Assembly: GCA_964525185.1 (NCBI GenBank) | Contig: CAZGFQ010000024.1 | Location: 1-32,202, forward strand | Reading direction: 5' to 3' | Source: JABHGY01 sp964525185 | GTDB lineage: Bacteria > Fidelibacterota > Marinisomatia > Marinisomatales > UBA1611 | DNA: 32,202 nt | Shown here: positions 18,601-26,651 of the stretch, piece after piece | Layout of the letters: each line of letters starts with the position of its first letter | Position numbering within the stretch: position 1 is the first letter of the stretch | Program-made: the position numbers and the translations under genes | The notes under the pieces: model-generated | The model's database searches: none | Seen by the model: the letters and a program-made list of their open reading frames with translations, nothing else | Told to the model about the DNA's origin: nothing

Positions 18601-18744
18601 AGAATTACTATGCAATTCTTGAGCAGGATGCCTTAGTTCAATATTCATTTTAGTATGAACATCTTGTTGCCAGTAAGATTGCCCCAAAAGCAATGAAAAT
18701 GCTAGAAAAGTGGATATACTCATCCAACGGTAGGATTGTTGCAT
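15644..18744 (-). CDS. M1-family zinc metallopeptidase fused to an Omp85/BamA-like C-terminal barrel (split by a spurious gap)
   Basis: The gene appears as two frames around 100 Ns. Deleting the Ns and one of two identical 55-base flanks (155 bases) joins them in frame into 981 residues. A signal peptide (about 1-24) precedes an M1 gluzincin domain: GGMEYP at 340-345 is the GAMEN-type motif, HEIGH at 360-364 binds zinc, and Glu383 in WLDEG is the third ligand. The region from about 646 to 981 is beta-strand rich and carries GDGNLRGF (863-870), VELATFFDSGLVWG, DAGIGIRI and a final strand ending FSFQKGI. These follow the order of the VRGF, FFDxGxVW and final-strand features of the Omp85 barrel. 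M1 enzymes are aminopeptidases. Membrane anchoring or self-export is inferred. It is the last gene of the pyrF-dsbD operon, 16 bases after the TlpA-like gene. Confidence 0.85.
16319..16528. other. Spurious assembly gap with 55-base duplicated flanks
   Basis: The 55 bases at 16319-16373 are repeated exactly at 16474-16528, on the two sides of 100 Ns. The repeat ends precisely at the gap on both sides, as expected for two contigs that end in the same overlap and were scaffolded without merging. Removing 155 bases restores one reading frame in the metallopeptidase gene. Confidence 0.95.
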
Positions 18745-18760
18745 TGTATTTCCTTTCAGA

Positions 18761-19345
18761 TTAAAGGTAAGGTTTTAAGTCGTTATAGAAAATGGATTCG
18801 GATCTAGGGCCAACATATCGTTTAACAATATAACCATTTCGATCTATAATAAATGTGGTTGGGATGCCATTTATTCTTTCCCCAGTCACTTCGCCATATC
18901 GAGCGGTAACAACTTGGGTCTCATTATTGTCGATATCGGTTAAAAGAGTATAATTCATTCCATTTGAATCTACAAACTGTTGAATTTTATCTGCATTTCC
19001 TGATGTGAGTGTTACACCCACAATTTCCAATCCATCCTTATTGTATTTTTCCATCAACTTAACAAAATCGGGAATTTCTCTTCGACAGGGTGGACACCAA
19101 GTACCCCAAAAGTTGAGCATAATAACTTTTCCTTTCAAATCACTTAACTTAAACCATGATCCATCTAAATTGGCTAAAGTAAAATCAGGTGCTTTTACAG
19201 CATTGACGGGCAGTTTTGGTTGAGTAGATTGCTCTGATTTTTTAACAAGTTTTTTGGATGGACTATCGCCCTTCTGGCTACATCCTACTGCAAGCGTTAC
19301 AATACTGATCAGTATAATAGATAATAATTTTTTAATGTCATTCAT
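18761..19345 (-). CDS. TlpA/ResA-type thioredoxin-like lipoprotein
   Basis: 194 residues. The N-terminus is a lipoprotein signal with lipobox LAVGC (Cys22), followed by a charged linker. The thioredoxin-like domain of the AhpC/TSA-Redoxin type begins at APDFTLANLDG, with active-site WCPPC (Cys84, Cys87) and the cis-Pro loop in GIPTTFIIDRNG. Proteins of this group act outside the cytoplasmic membrane as thiol reductants, for example in cytochrome c maturation or disulfide repair, and receive electrons from DsbD or CcdA. The dsbD gene lies 24 bases upstream in the same operon, which supports a redox pair. An AAGGAA site precedes the ATG. The precise client proteins are unknown. Confidence 0.93.
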   Translation of the reverse strand: MNDIKKLLSIILISIVTLAVGCSQKGDSPSKKLVKKSEQSTQPKLPVNAVKAPDFTLANLDGSWFKLSDLKGKVIMLNFWGTWCPPCRREIPDFVKLMEKYNKDGLEIVGVTLTSGNADKIQQFVDSNGMNYTLLTDIDNNETQVVTARYGEVTGERINGIPTTFIIDRNGYIVKRYVGPRSESIFYNDLKPYL

Positions 19346-19369
19346 TATGGTTTCCTTATTGAAATTGAA

Positions 19370-21310
19370 TTATTTACTTCGAATTGAAAATTCTTTTAAT
19401 CCCTGATCTAAGAAATCTACAAACTTATCAGGGATGTAACCACCTTCGGCGGCAAGAGTGGACTCATCTTCTGGATTCAAGATTACATAGTAAGGCTGGC
19501 TAGCAACTTGGTATCTTTCAAATTGCATCTGGGCAAATGTTTTACTTAATTCGGTATTTTTATCCACATAAAGTCGAACGAGAACCATTTTCTTAAATCG
19601 TTCTTTCACTTCATCTTTTGGGAATACGCGCCTTTCCATTACACGGCAATTGGCGCAATATATTCCAGTAAAATCTACAAAAAGCGGTATTCCCTTTTCT
19701 TGAGCCATTTGAAGAGCACTTTTATAATCATCCACAAACCAACCTTCTTCTCGTGCAATTTCATCTTCACTCGGTGGTGGCGGTACTAATGCTTCAATGA
19801 TTTCATCCACAACGCGAGGAAGTCCATCGGCATGGTAAGTGGGTGCAGACATCATAGAAGAATAAATTGGCCAAAGGATAATAACGGTAAGCCCTACACC
19901 TACGTATCTGCTTTTAGCTACTTGAAGTGGTTTCTTTTTCTCCTCATGCCCAATAGAATAAAAACCTAATAAATATGTAACTAAGGCAAAACCTACTATT
20001 AAGAATAATCCTAATACCACATTCCTTGGAAGAAGCCCAATATTCCATTGCATATCAGGGACCCATAAAAATTTGATCGCTGCGGCCAGTTCAATAAACC
20101 CAAACACAATTTTCATTGTTTCCATCCAATATCCAGAATTCGGCATTTTCAAGATGGCAGACGGGAATAAAGATAATGCAACAAATGGCGTAGCAAAAAC
20201 AGCACCATATACTAACATTCCAAAAAGACTCGTCATAATAGCCCCTGCAGTTCCTGTGGCTGCTACGACCAGAAGAGATCCTACAACGGGAACCGTACAA
20301 GAAAAGGATGTGATTGCGAATGCTACACCGAGTAAAAAGGCACCCACAAATGTGCTCTTTGACGATCGTCCCGCTTCATCTGTCTTATTCACAAGCCAAC
20401 CGGGTGGAATTATATTAATAGCGCCAAACATCCATAAAGCAAAAAAGATAAATACTATACCTAACACCAAGTTTACCCACGGATTTGTTGCAATAATATT
20501 TCCAAGATTTGCATAACTTGTTTTAGCTGCAATGTCAGCTACTCCATAAGATAATCCGCCCACTACGAGTCCAGTCAGTACGAATGTTCCAATAATGCCT
20601 AGCCCATAAAATGATGCTACTGTTACTCTACTAGAATCTTTTTCTTCAGCATGTTGTCCAAAAAAGGAAATGATGATGGGAAGCATTGGATATACACATG
20701 GCATAATCCATGAAAGCATTGCGCCGCCAATCGCTAATAAAAACAATCCCCAAAGGGAAAATCCTGAGTCACTATAATCTTTAGAATCTATTTCTTGGCT
20801 GAAGGTTAGATTTTCATTTCTCGCTGGACCTTCTTCTACAATCAGAGTGGCAGTAGCCGTTTTTGTGGTGGGAGGATAGCAAATCTGAGCATTACAAATT
20901 TGATAAAATACATCAGCAGAAATTACATATTCCCCCGGCGTGATTGATTTCCTTAGTTTGAATTCTGCAGTAAAAGTAGTCGTTCCTTCATGAAAATATG
21001 TTTCAGTATCAAACCCAGGATCATAGGCGTGATGTGGTTTTGGTTCCTGAGCAGGTTTAGCTTCTGAAATGGCATTACCATATACTTCTATTGCCGATTG
21101 AAGTGGACCTTCAGCCGATTCATAAATAGAATAAATATGCCATTCATTTTCTGTGTGTAATGTTATATCCATTTGAACAATTTCACCTGCTCGTGCTGTA
21201 TCATGAATTGTTGCTGAAATTGTTGCTGGATTTTGAATTTGCCCCCAGACTAAGCTAAACATAGGGATCATGAATTGAACATATTTCATTATAAATGTTT
21301 TCTTTCTCAT
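19370..21310 (-). CDS. dsbD: Thiol:disulfide interchange protein DsbD
   Basis: 646 residues in the full three-part DsbD layout. An exported alpha domain (about 24-160) has Cys139 and Cys144 in CNAQICYPP. An eight-helix transmembrane core has redox Cys205 (IMPCVYPMLP) and Cys337 (SFSCTVPVVG). The C-terminal thioredoxin-like domain has Cys552 and Cys555 (YCANC). All three Cys pairs needed to pass electrons from cytoplasmic thioredoxin to the periplasm are present. The frame extends to a TTG at 21337, but the ATG at 21310 overlaps the patatin stop by one base and gives a good signal peptide (MRKKTFIMKYVQF...). The TlpA-like gene directly downstream is the likely electron acceptor. Confidence 0.94.
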   Translation of the reverse strand: MRKKTFIMKYVQFMIPMFSLVWGQIQNPATISATIHDTARAGEIVQMDITLHTENEWHIYSIYESAEGPLQSAIEVYGNAISEAKPAQEPKPHHAYDPGFDTETYFHEGTTTFTAEFKLRKSITPGEYVISADVFYQICNAQICYPPTTKTATATLIVEEGPARNENLTFSQEIDSKDYSDSGFSLWGLFLLAIGGAMLSWIMPCVYPMLPIIISFFGQHAEEKDSSRVTVASFYGLGIIGTFVLTGLVVGGLSYGVADIAAKTSYANLGNIIATNPWVNLVLGIVFIFFALWMFGAINIIPPGWLVNKTDEAGRSSKSTFVGAFLLGVAFAITSFSCTVPVVGSLLVVAATGTAGAIMTSLFGMLVYGAVFATPFVALSLFPSAILKMPNSGYWMETMKIVFGFIELAAAIKFLWVPDMQWNIGLLPRNVVLGLFLIVGFALVTYLLGFYSIGHEEKKKPLQVAKSRYVGVGLTVIILWPIYSSMMSAPTYHADGLPRVVDEIIEALVPPPPSEDEIAREEGWFVDDYKSALQMAQEKGIPLFVDFTGIYCANCRVMERRVFPKDEVKERFKKMVLVRLYVDKNTELSKTFAQMQFERYQVASQPYYVILNPEDESTLAAEGGYIPDKFVDFLDQGLKEFSIRSK

Positions 21311-22227
21311 TAGGCGTGTGGTGGTTGATTGAACCAATTTTTTATTTTAAATGTTAAACTATTTCGATACTTAATTAATTGATTGAATTCATCAAGTGCT
21401 TCTTGTGCAGCTTTTTGACCATTTTCGAATAATTGATCAAATTGGTCAAATTCTGACCAATGGAGTCCAAGCACATCTGGACGAATTAGGATATCTGCTT
21501 CTGATGCCAATTTTGTTTTTAATGCTAATGAAGTAATTGTTTCAGATCGTTTCATTATATCAATCATATTTGGATCTTTTAGCTCTTCTAAATCTCTGCG
21601 AGAAATATCTACAGCAATTGTAATGTCTACCATTGATTGTAAAACGGGTACAGGAATAGGCATACTTACACCGCCATCAACTAACATTTGTTCATTCGAA
21701 ATGGTTGGCTCTATAAATCCTGGTATTGTAGAACTTTGCACAATCGCTTCAAGAATATCTCCATTAGAATAAACAATACTTTCCGTTGATTGAAGGTCCG
21801 TTGCAGTTATATGCATCGGAATTTTTAAAGCTTCAAAAGAATCTACAGGAATTAAAAATGAAAGTGCCTCTGCCATTTTATCTTTTTTAAGTAATGACAC
21901 TCGGTTTAATCCCATCATAACGACATAATGGTCTTTCACTTTTTTAGCGACTTGTGAAAAAAGAGTGTCTGGGCTTCGATCAGCTAATAAAGATCTTTTC
22001 TCTAACTTATCCAATGCTCCAGATTCAAGAAATTCTCGAAATCTTTTTTCAACCCAATGTATGTCCAATGTTGCAGAATACATGGACCCAATGATGGCAC
22101 CAGCACTTGTTCCGGCCATGTGATCAATAGGAATGTGTTCATCATGCAAAACACGAAGAACACCGATGTGGGCGGCGCCTCTGGCACCGCCTCCACCTAA
22201 TGCAAGTCCAATTGTTGGACGACTCAT
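21310..22227 (-). CDS. Patatin-like phospholipase (RssA/NTE type)
   Basis: 305 residues with the patatin fold. The oxyanion loop GLALGGGGARGAAHIG (7-22), the nucleophile elbow GTSAG with Ser41, and the catalytic Asp184 in VDGGV form a complete Ser-Asp dyad. Family members are lipid acyl hydrolases. There is no signal peptide, so it should be cytoplasmic or membrane-associated, unlike PlpD-type secreted patatins that carry their own barrel. The gene starts immediately after the cyclophilin stop codon (zero spacing) and its stop overlaps the dsbD start by one base, so it is translated as part of this operon. The natural lipid substrate is not known. Confidence 0.92.
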   Translation of the reverse strand: MSRPTIGLALGGGGARGAAHIGVLRVLHDEHIPIDHMAGTSAGAIIGSMYSATLDIHWVEKRFREFLESGALDKLEKRSLLADRSPDTLFSQVAKKVKDHYVVMMGLNRVSLLKKDKMAEALSFLIPVDSFEALKIPMHITATDLQSTESIVYSNGDILEAIVQSSTIPGFIEPTISNEQMLVDGGVSMPIPVPVLQSMVDITIAVDISRRDLEELKDPNMIDIMKRSETITSLALKTKLASEADILIRPDVLGLHWSEFDQFDQLFENGQKAAQEALDEFNQLIKYRNSLTFKIKNWFNQPPHA

Positions 22228-22836
22228 TTAGTCCAGCACTTCGCCTTTCGTAGACATTTTAGCTGTCATTTCAACACGGTCATGAGGATTATCACGAGCA
22301 TCTCTAGGAGAATTCACAATCATATCCACAAATTCCATCCCTTTGACCACTTTACCAAAAACAGTATATTGATGATCAAGTTGCGGTACATCCGCTACGC
22401 AGACAAAAAATTGACTTCCACCACTATTTGGGTCTTGGGCCCTCGCCATTGATAAAATACCACGTGTATGTAAACTATCATTGAATTCTGCAGGTAACAT
22501 CCAGCTTGTAGAATCCGCTTCATTTCCCACACCAAAATATTTAGCTGCATGGCCGCCCATTCCGTGCATGGAACGATCTTCCGATTTACTATTTGGATCA
22601 CCGCCTTGGATAACAAATCCTGGAATGACGCGATGGAAAATAGAATTGTCAAAATAACCATTTTGCACGTGAAGTTTAAAACTTTCCACATGCTTCGGTG
22701 CTACTTCATCATAAAATTCAACAACTATATCACCAAATTTTGTGGATATAACTGCAACTTCTTCTTCATTATTATTCATACTACAACTCACTGTTAAGGT
22801 TAATAAAAAACTCAATATAATTAAGGTCTTCTTCAT
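22228..22836 (-). CDS. Cyclophilin-type peptidyl-prolyl cis-trans isomerase, lipoprotein
   Basis: 202 residues. A lipoprotein signal with lipobox LTVSC (Cys18) precedes a cyclophilin domain (about 27-195) starting STKFGDIVVEFYDEVAPKHV. The catalytic segment IFHRVIPGFVIQGGDP carries the active-site Arg, and SMARAQDPNSGGSQFFVC and DHQYTVFGKV are the other conserved blocks. It should catalyse proline isomerisation of exported proteins while anchored to a membrane facing the periplasm. Its start overlaps the pyrE stop by four bases (ATGA), and the patatin gene follows without spacing. In this operon it may help fold envelope proteins such as the metallopeptidase-barrel protein; that link is inference. 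Confidence 0.94.
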   Translation of the reverse strand: MKKTLIILSFLLTLTVSCSMNNNEEEVAVISTKFGDIVVEFYDEVAPKHVESFKLHVQNGYFDNSIFHRVIPGFVIQGGDPNSKSEDRSMHGMGGHAAKYFGVGNEADSTSWMLPAEFNDSLHTRGILSMARAQDPNSGGSQFFVCVADVPQLDHQYTVFGKVVKGMEFVDMIVNSPRDARDNPHDRVEMTAKMSTKGEVLD

Positions 22837-23276
22837 ACGATATGTCTACTCCCTGGTTTCTGGATTGGGATAATGGCCAATTCATCTGGCACATTATCTG
22901 GAGGAAAGCTTTCACTCTCCAAAGTTGTTATGGCATATTGGTTAGAGTGAATTTTTGCATTTCCGTTACTCCTATCCACTAATATTCCGATACCAATGAC
23001 GATACCGCCTTCATTTTCTGCTACTTCTATGGCTTCTTTTACGGATCCACCTGTTGTAACTACATCTTCCACAACCAATATGCGTTCATTTTTTTCAATA
23101 TGGAATCCACGNNNNNNNNNNNNNNNNNNNNNNNNNNNNNNNNNNNNNNNNNNNNNNNNNNNNNNNNNNNNNNNNNNNNNNNNNNNNNNNNNNNNNNNNN
23201 NNNNNNNNNNNACAAAGTGGCCAGATAATAGAGCCTCTGTTGATTCAAATATGTTTATTATTTCTTCTTTTTTCAT
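22833..23276 (-). CDS. pyrE: Orotate phosphoribosyltransferase, interrupted by an assembly gap
   Basis: The visible parts are the N-terminus (EEIINIFESTEALLSGHF) and, after the gap, RGFHIEKNERILVVEDVVTTGGSV, whose VVEDVVTTGGS is the PRPP-binding motif of phosphoribosyltransferases. The enzyme joins orotate and PRPP to make OMP, the step before PyrF. The 100 Ns at 23112-23211 replace more sequence than their length: in relatives about 80-90 residues lie between the two flanks, which would bring the protein near the usual 180-200 residues. The start overlaps the pyrF stop (ATGA), so the two consecutive UMP-synthesis steps are translationally coupled. Confidence 0.9.
   Translation of the reverse strand: MKKEEIINIFESTEALLSGHFXXXXXXXXXXXXXXXXXXXXXXXXXXXXXXXXXXRGFHIEKNERILVVEDVVTTGGSVKEAIEVAENEGGIVIGIGILVDRSNGNAKIHSNQYAITTLESESFPPDNVPDELAIIPIQKPGSRHIV
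23112..23211. other. Assembly gap (100 N) in pyrE
   Basis: Placeholder Ns with unrelated flanks. By comparison with other PyrE proteins roughly 250 bases are missing, including the central part of the catalytic fold. Confidence 0.95.
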
Positions 23277-24073
23277 GATTTCATTATTTTTTGCATTTTA
23301 TCTACATAAGATTTTGCTGCTAATCGAATTGATTTTTCACTTAAATCTCCCGAGAAATTGATACTTCTTGAAACATTAATGAGCCCAACACCATTTTGGT
23401 TCCCAACTTTCATGCTCGTGTCTAAATTGCCACCTTGTGTACCAATCCCAGGAATAAGAAATGGCATATTTGGTGTTACATTTCTAATCATTTTTAATTC
23501 TTCGGGTGCTGTAGCGCCTACAACTAATCCTACATTTTCATTTGAATTTAAAGAGGACGCCCATTGTGAAACTTTTATGAATAATGGTTCAGAATCAATT
23601 GTCAAATTTTGAAGTTCTTTAGCAGATGGATTAGATGTTCGCGCTAAAATGAATGCTCCTTTTTCTGGATCCCTTGTGAAGGGGTGTATAGAATCATTCC
23701 CCATATAAGGACTTAATGTAACAGCATCAAATCCAAAATAATCGAATATACTTTTTGCATATTGTTCGGCTGTACTCCTAATATCTCCACGTTTTGCGTC
23801 TGCGATTCGTAATGGACCATCTGGAATTATTTCCACTAATTCTTTTAACCAATCAAAACCTGCACTCCCCCATCTTTCAAAGAAAGCAAAATTGGGTTTA
23901 TATGCCACAGCTAGATCAGCGGTTGCATTTACAATTTTTTCAACATGAACCTTCATTTCATCCAATGATGGATTTTGATCTGGAAAGCGTTCTGGCGCCA
24001 CATCAATTCCCACACACAACCATGATTGAATCTGATTAATTCTGTTTTGTAATCTTTGATTAAATGAAATCAT
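23273..24073 (-). CDS. pyrF: Orotidine 5'-phosphate decarboxylase (type 2)
   Basis: 266 residues from the preferred start. WLCVGIDVAPERFP near the N-terminus and the catalytic block IADAKRGDIRSTAEQYA (the DxKxxD charge network) identify OMP decarboxylase, the last step to UMP. Later conserved parts are GLVVGATAPEEL and IPGIGTQGG. Length and layout match the longer type 2 group. The frame extends upstream to a GTG at 24133, but the added residues are hydrophobic and unlike the family. The ATG at 24073 gives the normal N-terminus, although neither start has a good ribosome binding site. It is the first gene of the seven-gene operon, and its promoter should lie in the 86 bases between it and the divergent acetyltransferase gene. 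Confidence 0.92.
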   Translation of the reverse strand: MISFNQRLQNRINQIQSWLCVGIDVAPERFPDQNPSLDEMKVHVEKIVNATADLAVAYKPNFAFFERWGSAGFDWLKELVEIIPDGPLRIADAKRGDIRSTAEQYAKSIFDYFGFDAVTLSPYMGNDSIHPFTRDPEKGAFILARTSNPSAKELQNLTIDSEPLFIKVSQWASSLNSNENVGLVVGATAPEELKMIRNVTPNMPFLIPGIGTQGGNLDTSMKVGNQNGVGLINVSRSINFSGDLSEKSIRLAAKSYVDKMQKIMKS

Positions 24074-24159
24074 AGACTTGTAATTTACCGAGATAAAAAA
24101 AAGTGACCTAATGAGAAATATCGAAAGATTCACATAAAGTTTTGTCCGTAATTTTCATT

Positions 24160-24756
24160 ATGTCTGAACCCACTTTACAACCAGAAAAGGAATCCAAAAC
24201 TCGGATTATTGCATCCAGTGGCGTTTTTCAAATCGAATTTATTGAATCGGTTGGACTCAATGATTATCCTGCCTTAATTCATATTTCCGAAGCTCTTGCG
24301 GAAGATTTTGGTAAACCGGCGATACTTACACACGGTACAATTCAACGCTATTTTAATCGAAAAGGGTCTCTTCCCTTTATAGCAAGATATCGGGGAGAAA
24401 TAATTGGTTATATCATTGGTGTTCAGTTGGAAGCATTAAATAAAGAATCTTGGGCACGGGTTGATCCAAACTTTGGGAAACACAATACATTATACACGTA
24501 TGCATTTGTTATTCAATCGAAATTCAAAGGGAATGGATATGCTAAAATCTTAAAGCGCGTTTATTTAAATTGGGCAAAGAAGCAAGAGACGCTTCAATAT
24601 GTGACTGGACATGTTAAATTAGGTATTTCTTCCAAATTTAGTGGAAATATTAAAATTATTAACCGTGTGGAAAACTGGCAAGGAACCGGCCATACATTTG
24701 AATATTATCGACGGAATATTGATCCGGAGAATCTTCATTCCAACAATAATCGTTAA
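24160..24756 (+). CDS. GNAT-like acetyltransferase
   Basis: 198 residues from the ATG at 24160; a TTG at 24142 would add six residues. The central part has GNAT features: a beta-strand pair (LPFIARYRGEIIGYIIGV) and the acetyl-CoA-binding motif A, YAFVIQSKFKGNGYAKILKRVY, quoted here as strand, K-x-x-G-x-G-x-A loop and helix. The C-terminal block (NRVENWQGTGHTFEYYRR) also fits an acyltransferase. The substrate is not predictable. It is a lone plus-strand gene between two minus-strand operons, divergent from pyrF and convergent with the symporter gene, whose stop it overlaps by four bases. Confidence 0.75.
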   Translation: MSEPTLQPEKESKTRIIASSGVFQIEFIESVGLNDYPALIHISEALAEDFGKPAILTHGTIQRYFNRKGSLPFIARYRGEIIGYIIGVQLEALNKESWARVDPNFGKHNTLYTYAFVIQSKFKGNGYAKILKRVYLNWAKKQETLQYVTGHVKLGISSKFSGNIKIINRVENWQGTGHTFEYYRRNIDPENLHSNNNR

Positions 24757-24764
24757 CGATTATT
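24745..24764. other. Perfect 20-bp palindrome over two convergent stop codons
   Basis: AATAATCG-TTAA-CGATTATT reads the same on both strands, and its central TTAA holds both stop codons. As RNA it would form an 8-bp stem with a TTAA loop on either strand, without a GC-rich core or a T-run. As a terminator it would be weak, though it is the only hairpin available between these overlapping convergent genes. Confidence 0.6.
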
Positions 24765-26186
24765 TGGGTATAAAATACTTCCACCGACTAACGCAATAAT
24801 TGAAACAAGAATCGCAGGCAATACTTCATCAATCGATTGATACATACCATTCGGTAACATTGATTGAAAGAAGGATACTTCTTTCCATAATAATGTCATC
24901 ACGGTTCCGGAAATAATGGATGCAACTGCTCCCGTAGAAGATGCTTTTTCCCAAAATAATGCTGCCACTAATGCAGGCGTAATTGCCGCGCCATATATTG
25001 TATATGCATACAAAGCACGTTCGAAAAATCCTGCTGATTTTGCAAAACCCAAAGATACAAAATAGGCAAGTATACCTAACCCTAAAACAAGAAGTCGACT
25101 CAATAGAACAGCTTTCGTTTCATTTACTTTTGGGTTAATGTATGTTTGATAAATATCTCTCATCAATGTTGTTGCTGGTACTAATAAATACGAATCGGCA
25201 GTTGAAATAATAATACCCACAATCGTGGTCATCATTATGGCACCAATAAACGGTGGTAAAAAGGAATGAGCCGCATAAATTAAAACATGTCGCCCATTTA
25301 CGGCATCTGGGATTAAACTAGAGCTCACCCACGCAGAAGCAATAATCATTATTTCAATAAGTGCAATAACAAAAACCAATACAGTTGTAGCTTGCTTTGC
25401 CCCTTTTGCATCTTTACTGGCAAAAAATCGTTGATACATATTGGCATCGCCCAAAACCAATAAAAATGGTGGTAAACAAAAATTCAAAATATCCATTCCT
25501 GAATACACACCCCAAAATTGCATATGTTCGGGTTTCCCCATTTGCGTGAATGAATGTTCCATTCCACTCCATCCGCCTGCTTTTATCCAAAAAATAGGAA
25601 ATGCAATTGCTAACGCAATCGTCATAATAATACCATTTGCTACATCAGTATAGGCGACGCTTACGAGTCCAGCTAACATCGTATAAGCAATAATGAATAT
25701 GGCCGCAATAATGGTTCCAGTTTCCGGTGAGATAAGTGGATTCCCCTGACCATCCTGCAATACAGTTGTTAGGACGGCACCCCCTGCATTGAATTGATAA
25801 CTTACGATAACCATATAAGCCATAACCAATGCGATTACACTTAAGATTCGCGCTTTCGATCCATACCGATCACCAATAATTTCAGGAACGGTAAATTTTT
25901 CATATGCTCTCACTTTTCCTGCAATTTGTGTCAGAATGATTATTCCCAAAACACCGCCTAAAGGTAACAGGAGTGCTGCAAACCCTGTTTGATAGGCTTT
26001 TCCGGCATTCCCTAAAATAGATCCTGTTCCAACCCAAGTGGCTAACATAGTTCCAACCAACACCCATGGTGTTAATGATCTGCCAGCAACAGAAAAATCT
26101 GATTGAGTTTTAATGTGTCGGGATTTATAAACACCTAATCCAATAAGTGTAAATAGGTAAATAGAAATGGTTATAAGATAAATCAT
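24753..26186 (-). CDS. Sodium:solute symporter (SSS family)
   Basis: 477 residues with about 13 hydrophobic helices. The early SSS signatures are FSVAGRSLTPWVLVGTMLAT and WVGTGSILGNAGKAYQTG, and YEKFTVPEIIGDRYGSKAR follows helix 3. The later DANMYQRFFASKDAKGAKQA and ISTADSYLLVPATTLMRDIY match the sodium-symporter consensus, with the sodium-site Ser/Thr region in the latter. The family imports proline, pantothenate, sugars, acetate and others with Na+. The substrate cannot be assigned from the sequence. Sodium coupling fits a marine organism. It is the last gene of the pepA operon, 36 bases after the small lipoprotein gene. Confidence 0.92.
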   Translation of the reverse strand: MIYLITISIYLFTLIGLGVYKSRHIKTQSDFSVAGRSLTPWVLVGTMLATWVGTGSILGNAGKAYQTGFAALLLPLGGVLGIIILTQIAGKVRAYEKFTVPEIIGDRYGSKARILSVIALVMAYMVIVSYQFNAGGAVLTTVLQDGQGNPLISPETGTIIAAIFIIAYTMLAGLVSVAYTDVANGIIMTIALAIAFPIFWIKAGGWSGMEHSFTQMGKPEHMQFWGVYSGMDILNFCLPPFLLVLGDANMYQRFFASKDAKGAKQATTVLVFVIALIEIMIIASAWVSSSLIPDAVNGRHVLIYAAHSFLPPFIGAIMMTTIVGIIISTADSYLLVPATTLMRDIYQTYINPKVNETKAVLLSRLLVLGLGILAYFVSLGFAKSAGFFERALYAYTIYGAAITPALVAALFWEKASSTGAVASIISGTVMTLLWKEVSFFQSMLPNGMYQSIDEVLPAILVSIIALVGGSILYPNNR

Positions 26187-26222
26187 ACCAAATAGAATAA
26201 AATCCTATTGAGGTAAACCAAA

Positions 26223-26651
26223 TTATTTTTTAATAATTTGATAATCCAAAGAACCGGAAAATACATTTGCATTAAAAATCACTTTCCTTGGAAATCGAGT
26301 CCATTGCGCTAATGTATCATTAAAAAAGATAGAACCACTTCCACTTACTAAAAAAGCCATTAATACCGTATCTGTTTCGGTTGATAAATGAATATAGGAT
26401 GAATCGGTTGCTTTGCCTGTATAATCAATGCGTAATGTTGTATGTAGAATTGAATTTGTATCAGGAGTCATGATTAAATCCCATGATTCTTCAGATGTGA
26501 ATTTTTCCCCTTTTAAGGCTAATGAAAAAAAGTCAGTTTCATTGACTATAGCAGGAATATTATCTAACAATCCGTCATCATATTCCGGTGGATCTACACA
26601 ATTTGATAGCATCAGTGTTGATAAAAGGAGAAAAATGTAATGGTGTTTCAT
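26223..26651 (-). CDS. Small lipoprotein of unknown function
   Basis: 142 residues. The N-terminus is a lipoprotein signal (MKHHYIFLLLSTLMLSNC) with lipobox-like LSNC at Cys18, then an acidic linker (DPPEYDDGLLD) and a mainly beta domain with an ESWDLIMTPDTN segment. The WDL-type motif after a Phe-rich strand faintly recalls HmuY-like lipoproteins of Bacteroidota, but I cannot support a family. The start overlaps the rmuC stop by four bases, and the symporter gene follows after 36 bases. It could be an accessory protein to that transporter, by position only. Confidence 0.8.
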   Translation of the reverse strand: MKHHYIFLLLSTLMLSNCVDPPEYDDGLLDNIPAIVNETDFFSLALKGEKFTSEESWDLIMTPDTNSILHTTLRIDYTGKATDSSYIHLSTETDTVLMAFLVSGSGSIFFNDTLAQWTRFPRKVIFNANVFSGSLDYQIIKK

